The notes beneath the pieces were generated by a model. That model had not been told where the DNA came from. It saw only the letters and a program-made list of their open reading frames with translations, and ran no database searches. From Geobacter sp. UBA4074 (lineage in GTDB: Bacteria > Desulfobacterota > Desulfuromonadia > Geobacterales > Pseudopelobacteraceae), in assembly GCA_002383415.1 (NCBI GenBank), contig DFYU01000063.1, positions 1 to 7,081 on the forward strand: 7,081 bases of DNA, read 5' to 3'. Positions within the stretch are counted from its first letter, which is position 1. Every line of letters begins with the position of its first letter. Made by a program: the position numbers and the translations under genes. Positions 5,492 through 7,081 of the stretch are shown here, one piece after another.

Positions 5492-5492
5492 A
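5440..5492 (+). repeat. Right copy of the imperfect direct repeat flanking the FMN-protein gene
   Basis: TTTTACCAACGAAAAGGGAT (5440-5459) followed by AGGCTGCTTTC and then TAAGGCAGCCA (5482-5492) parallels 4959-5046. It is about 35 nt shorter in the middle. Its right end lies inside the last codons of the minus-strand radical SAM gene, so that gene's C-terminal residues may derive from the repeat. Confidence 0.4.
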
Positions 5493-7081
5493 GTCCCCTG
5501 TACCCTCCCCACCCTCGTCACCATCCCCTCGGCCAGGGCGAACTGCAACAACTCCAGCGCATCATCGGCCGGAATCTTGAGTTTGGCCGCCACCTGTCCA
5601 GCGGGCTGCTTACCATCCAACTGTTCCAACAAACGGTAGTAAGGCCGAATCAGCGACTCGGTGCAGACCTCGCCGTGGGCCGGATAGATGGCGGCCCAGG
5701 AGCCGGAAGCTTTCAGGTGCTTGGTGATCCAGGCCAGATCAGGCTCACCGCTCTCCAGAATATCCAGAATCTCGTAATGAAACGGCAGCAGGGTCAGCGA
5801 GGAAGCGCGCCTCAGCTTCATCTTCAGCAGATCAAGCTGCAGCAACTGGTCATCATCCGGCGGGATCGGCGGCACCGCCATCAGGGCCACACCGTAGGCG
5901 TAGTGGTAACCCACACAGTCCAGGGCAGCCGGCAGCAGCTTTTGCAGCTTGCGCTCGTTGAACAGCTGGGTCAGAAACTGCCGTTGCAGTTGCCAGATGG
6001 CACTATCATCAAACTCGGCCTCGTCGCACTGTCGGCCTTGTCGGGCCAGCAACCAATCGCCGAACCGCTCCAGCAGTTCCACCGGCTGCAGCTTGAGCCC
6101 CCGCGCCACACCGTTGAACCAGGCCACCGCCTTGCCCCGGCTGTAGAAGATATCACTGGCCGCCCCCAGACGCCGGGCTACGGCCACGTCGGCCAGCGGA
6201 AAGCTGGGGGACTGCTGCAGGGTGTAGGGTGGTTCGGGCAGATGCTGCAACCCGATGCTGGCAGCCTTGTTGCCGACGGCGGTGCCGGGCAGCACCGACA
6301 GAGGAAAGATATCCAGATGGTTGGGATAGAGCGACAGGGCGAAGTTGAGCCCCTCGCGGAAGCGGTCCAGGCTATCGCCGGGCAGGCCATAGATCAGGTC
6401 AAAGCCGAAGGTGGCGCCGGAATCGTTCAACAGCATCACCTTGCGCCGAAAATCCTCACGGTCGAATGTGCGCCCCACCCCACCGGCCACGGCCGGGTCG
6501 GCGCTCTGCAGGCCGATCTGCAAGGAACAGGTCAGTTCGGCGAACAGCTGGGCCTGCTCCTTGTCCAGCAGCTCGTGGCGCACCTCGAAGTGAAAGTGGG
6601 CGCCGGGGGCCCTATCGCGGATCAGCCGCAGCAGGGACTTGGCCCGTTTCTTATCGGTGTTGAAGGTGGAATCCAGGGCAAACACCTGAGCCGCGCCCCG
6701 GGCCACCAGGTACTCCAACTCGGCCTCCAGCCGCTCTAACGGGTAGCGCCGCACCTTGCGGTCACCCATGCCGTCGTAGCAGAACTCGCAGGCGTAGGGG
6801 CAGCCCCGCGACAGCTGCCAGACCATGCCATTACTGATGTGGTTATCCAACAGCCCTGCCAGGTAGGGCGAGGGTAGTATGGCCAGATCTTCGATCTTGG
6901 GGCGGGGCACCAGTTGCAACGCTCCATCAACCAGCCGAGCCGTACCCGGCAGCCCTGCCAGAGATTCGTTACGGTCCAGACGTTCCACCAGTTCTGCCAG
7001 GGTCTGCTCCCCTTCCCCCACGGCCAGCAGATCGAACGGTGCCTGCTGCAACAGGCCGGCCGGGTCGGCGGTGGCCTCGGG
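5474..7081 (-). CDS. B12-binding-type radical SAM protein, N-terminus outside the window
   Basis: The frame is open to the window edge, so 535 residues are visible and the true start lies beyond 7081; the TTG at 7051-7049 is not a credible start. The visible N-terminus (PFDLLAVGEGEQTLAELVE) is the end of a B12-binding domain, where the GEGE segment precedes the radical SAM core. Cluster cysteines are in SRGCPYACEFC, the standard CX3CX2C (minus strand 6802-6779). Other core features are FALDSTFN, LQIGLQSADP (the GLES-like strand) and FDLIYGLPGDSLDRF. About 250 further residues follow, with a final helical, winged-helix-like part (EQLDGKQPAGQVAAKL and LLQFALAEGM) not assigned to a named domain. 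The product and substrate are unknown. It is convergent with the FMN-protein gene and has the same orientation as the radical SAM gene at 2730-4244. Confidence 0.85.
   Translation of the reverse strand, partial: PEATADPAGLLQQAPFDLLAVGEGEQTLAELVERLDRNESLAGLPGTARLVDGALQLVPRPKIEDLAILPSPYLAGLLDNHISNGMVWQLSRGCPYACEFCYDGMGDRKVRRYPLERLEAELEYLVARGAAQVFALDSTFNTDKKRAKSLLRLIRDRAPGAHFHFEVRHELLDKEQAQLFAELTCSLQIGLQSADPAVAGGVGRTFDREDFRRKVMLLNDSGATFGFDLIYGLPGDSLDRFREGLNFALSLYPNHLDIFPLSVLPGTAVGNKAASIGLQHLPEPPYTLQQSPSFPLADVAVARRLGAASDIFYSRGKAVAWFNGVARGLKLQPVELLERFGDWLLARQGRQCDEAEFDDSAIWQLQRQFLTQLFNERKLQKLLPAALDCVGYHYAYGVALMAVPPIPPDDDQLLQLDLLKMKLRRASSLTLLPFHYEILDILESGEPDLAWITKHLKASGSWAAIYPAHGEVCTESLIRPYYRLLEQLDGKQPAGQVAAKLKIPADDALELLQFALAEGMVTRVGRVQGTGCLTA

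Noticed and set aside
5675..6739. A 354-codon open frame on the plus strand.
   Set aside because: It is antisense to the radical SAM gene. Its translation is low-complexity Gln/Gly/His-rich, typical of a GC-rich shadow frame, and shows no recognisable domain.

Overview
The window looks like chromosomal DNA of a Geobacter-type delta-proteobacterium (Desulfuromonadia/Geobacterales). This is inferred from the gene families: a split YeeE/YedE transporter, two B12-binding radical SAM proteins, a Desulfovibrio-type FMN-binding protein, and evidence of selenocysteine use. The sequence alone does not fix the species. Most of it is GC-rich; the middle (about 4245-4960) is visibly more AT-rich.

Left part, plus strand. 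A hairpin at 40-65 probably ends an upstream gene outside the window. A DusC-like tRNA-dihydrouridine synthase follows (107-1078). A good sigma-70 promoter (1104-1131) then opens a three-gene membrane operon: the first half of a YeeE/YedE sulfur-compound transporter (1184-1702), its second half (1699-2226, ATGA overlap), and a PsiE-like membrane protein (2257-2706).

The main discovery is in the first half-transporter. An in-frame TGA at 1577-1579 sits exactly where the family has the conserved Cys of its G-C-x-S-G-H-G-L-S-G motif. The frame stays open for another 40 codons, which encode the rest of the motif and a last membrane helix, and it ends on the start codon of the partner gene. A hairpin with a GGU-containing apical loop lies 21 nt after the TGA, as expected for a bacterial SECIS element. 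I read the gene as a 172-residue selenoprotein with Sec at position 132. A standard gene caller would truncate it to 131 residues.

Right part. Two B12-binding-type radical SAM proteins lie on the minus strand (2730-4244, and 5474 to the window edge, incomplete). Between them, in the opposite orientation, is a block of about 1.2 kb: a RelE/HigB-type toxin with its XRE antitoxin (4360-4956), and a small FMN-binding split-barrel protein (5068-5439). The FMN-protein gene is flanked by two related non-coding segments that share an exact 11-mer. With the lower GC of the toxin-antitoxin pair, this suggests an acquired segment.

Functionally, the left operon points to uptake or handling of a sulfur (or selenium) compound by a two-subunit membrane protein with a Sec/Cys pair. 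The roles of the radical SAM proteins cannot be read from sequence. No tRNA, rRNA, CRISPR array or insertion sequence was seen.
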